Positions 6,652 through 7,021 of a DNA stretch of 7,021 bases are shown piece after piece; position 1 is the first letter of the stretch; each line of letters starts with the position of its first letter. The position numbers and the translations under genes are program-made. Where the stretch lies: NCBI GenBank assembly GCA_946482585.1, contig CAMLSI010000281.1, positions 1 through 7,021 on the forward strand. The letters are read 5' to 3'. A model generated the notes under the pieces. The model saw only the letters and a program-made list of their open reading frames with translations. It had not been told where the DNA came from and ran no database searches. The stretch comes from an uncultured Lysobacteraceae bacterium (GTDB taxonomy: Bacteria > Pseudomonadota > Gammaproteobacteria > Xanthomonadales > Rhodanobacteraceae).

Positions 6652-7021
6652 ATGCTGACCATGCAATTCCCCGGCGCACAGCGTCTCGTCGATGCGCTCG
6701 ACGCCGCGATCTGTCGCGATTGCCCGACCGAGATCACCGACCAGCTCCGCCATACCCTGTGCCGCCTGATCCGCGATCCGGAAGTCCGCCTGCCGGACTG
6801 CGTGTTCGAACCCGTCGGCGACCACTACGCCCGGCGCGAGCTCTACCGCAGCGAAGAACACGGCTACTGCGTGATCGCCATGACCTGGGGCCCCGGGCAA
6901 GGCACACCCATCCACGATCACGCCGGCATGTGGTGCGTCGAAGGGGTCTGGCACGGCCTGCTCGAAATCACGCCGTACGAAATGACCGGCCACGACGACA
7001 ACCGCTACCGCTTCGAATCGC
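6652..7021 (+). CDS. Cysteine dioxygenase-like cupin (3' end outside window)
   Basis: The first 123 codons of a cupin thiol dioxygenase related to cysteine dioxygenase, which oxidises cysteine to cysteine sulfinate with O2 and non-haem Fe(II). The iron site motif PIHDHAGMWCVEG carries H88 and H90; C95 lies five residues after H90, the spacing of the cross-linked Cys93 in mammalian cysteine dioxygenase. R61 or R62 (YARREL) falls where the substrate-carboxylate Arg60 of that enzyme sits. The stretch CVIAMTWGPGQGTPIHDH resembles its counterpart closely. The third iron histidine and the tyrosine partner would lie beyond the window. The ATG at 6652 is preceded by AGGG at 7 nt; a second ATG three codons later is a possible start. 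It sits 30 nt after the succinyltransferase stop on the same strand, so the two are probably one operon linking cysteine synthesis and oxidation. A 3-mercaptopropionate dioxygenase is an alternative, less favoured because the Arg-type residue is present. Confidence 0.88.
   Translation, partial: MLTMQFPGAQRLVDALDAAICRDCPTEITDQLRHTLCRLIRDPEVRLPDCVFEPVGDHYARRELYRSEEHGYCVIAMTWGPGQGTPIHDHAGMWCVEGVWHGLLEITPYEMTGHDDNRYRFES

Noticed and set aside
4573..6993. Upstream extension of the secreted-protein frame to a 1109-aa protein
   Set aside because: Upstream of 4572 the frame overlaps the TrmB-like gene in another frame and runs antisense to the succinyltransferase. The signal peptide and ribosome site fix the real start at 4572.
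1..7021. tRNA, rRNA, CRISPR, insertion sequence or phage attachment sites
   Set aside because: No direct-repeat array, terminal inverted repeats, transposase motifs or tRNA-like cloverleaf were seen. Nearly all of the window is accounted for by coding sequence.

Overview
This window is dense, GC-rich bacterial DNA with strongly G/C-biased third codon positions. It most resembles a gammaproteobacterium of the Xanthomonadales (Lysobacterales). The best taxonomic marker is the MetX-family enzyme at 5521-6621. From memory it closely matches the serine O-succinyltransferase type of Xanthomonadaceae (GLSPSAHAAS, GSCKGSTG, GNSMGGM and SPQGHDAFLVD motifs). No rRNA, tRNA, CRISPR array, insertion sequence or other mobile element is visible. 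The content looks like ordinary chromosome with one lineage-specific signalling cluster.

Left part, minus strand, in order of transcription. A TrmB-like SAM-dependent methyltransferase (5423-4665) is followed after 92 nt by a secreted orphan protein of 302 aa (4572-3664). After 14 nt comes an FHA-GAF protein of 297 aa (3649-2756). After 33 nt comes a membrane-anchored Ser/Thr protein kinase (2722 to the window edge) with a central transmembrane helix, an extracytoplasmic alpha/beta domain and a long TPR array. Its C-terminus lies outside the window. The last three genes look like one transcription unit: an exported protein, a phosphopeptide-binding FHA plus GAF sensor, and a kinase whose sensory half should lie outside the inner membrane. 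I consider this trio the most interesting part of the window.

Right part, plus strand. A serine/homoserine O-succinyltransferase (5521-6621) is followed after 30 nt by a cysteine dioxygenase-like cupin (6652 to the window edge). If the first enzyme acts on serine, one gene starts cysteine synthesis and the next oxidises cysteine, which suggests a small thiol-homeostasis operon. The 97-nt divergent region 5424-5520 holds a candidate sigma-70 promoter for this pair.

Many very long open frames run antisense to these genes (for example 155-3697 on the plus strand). They are explained by GC-rich codon use and are not annotated as genes.
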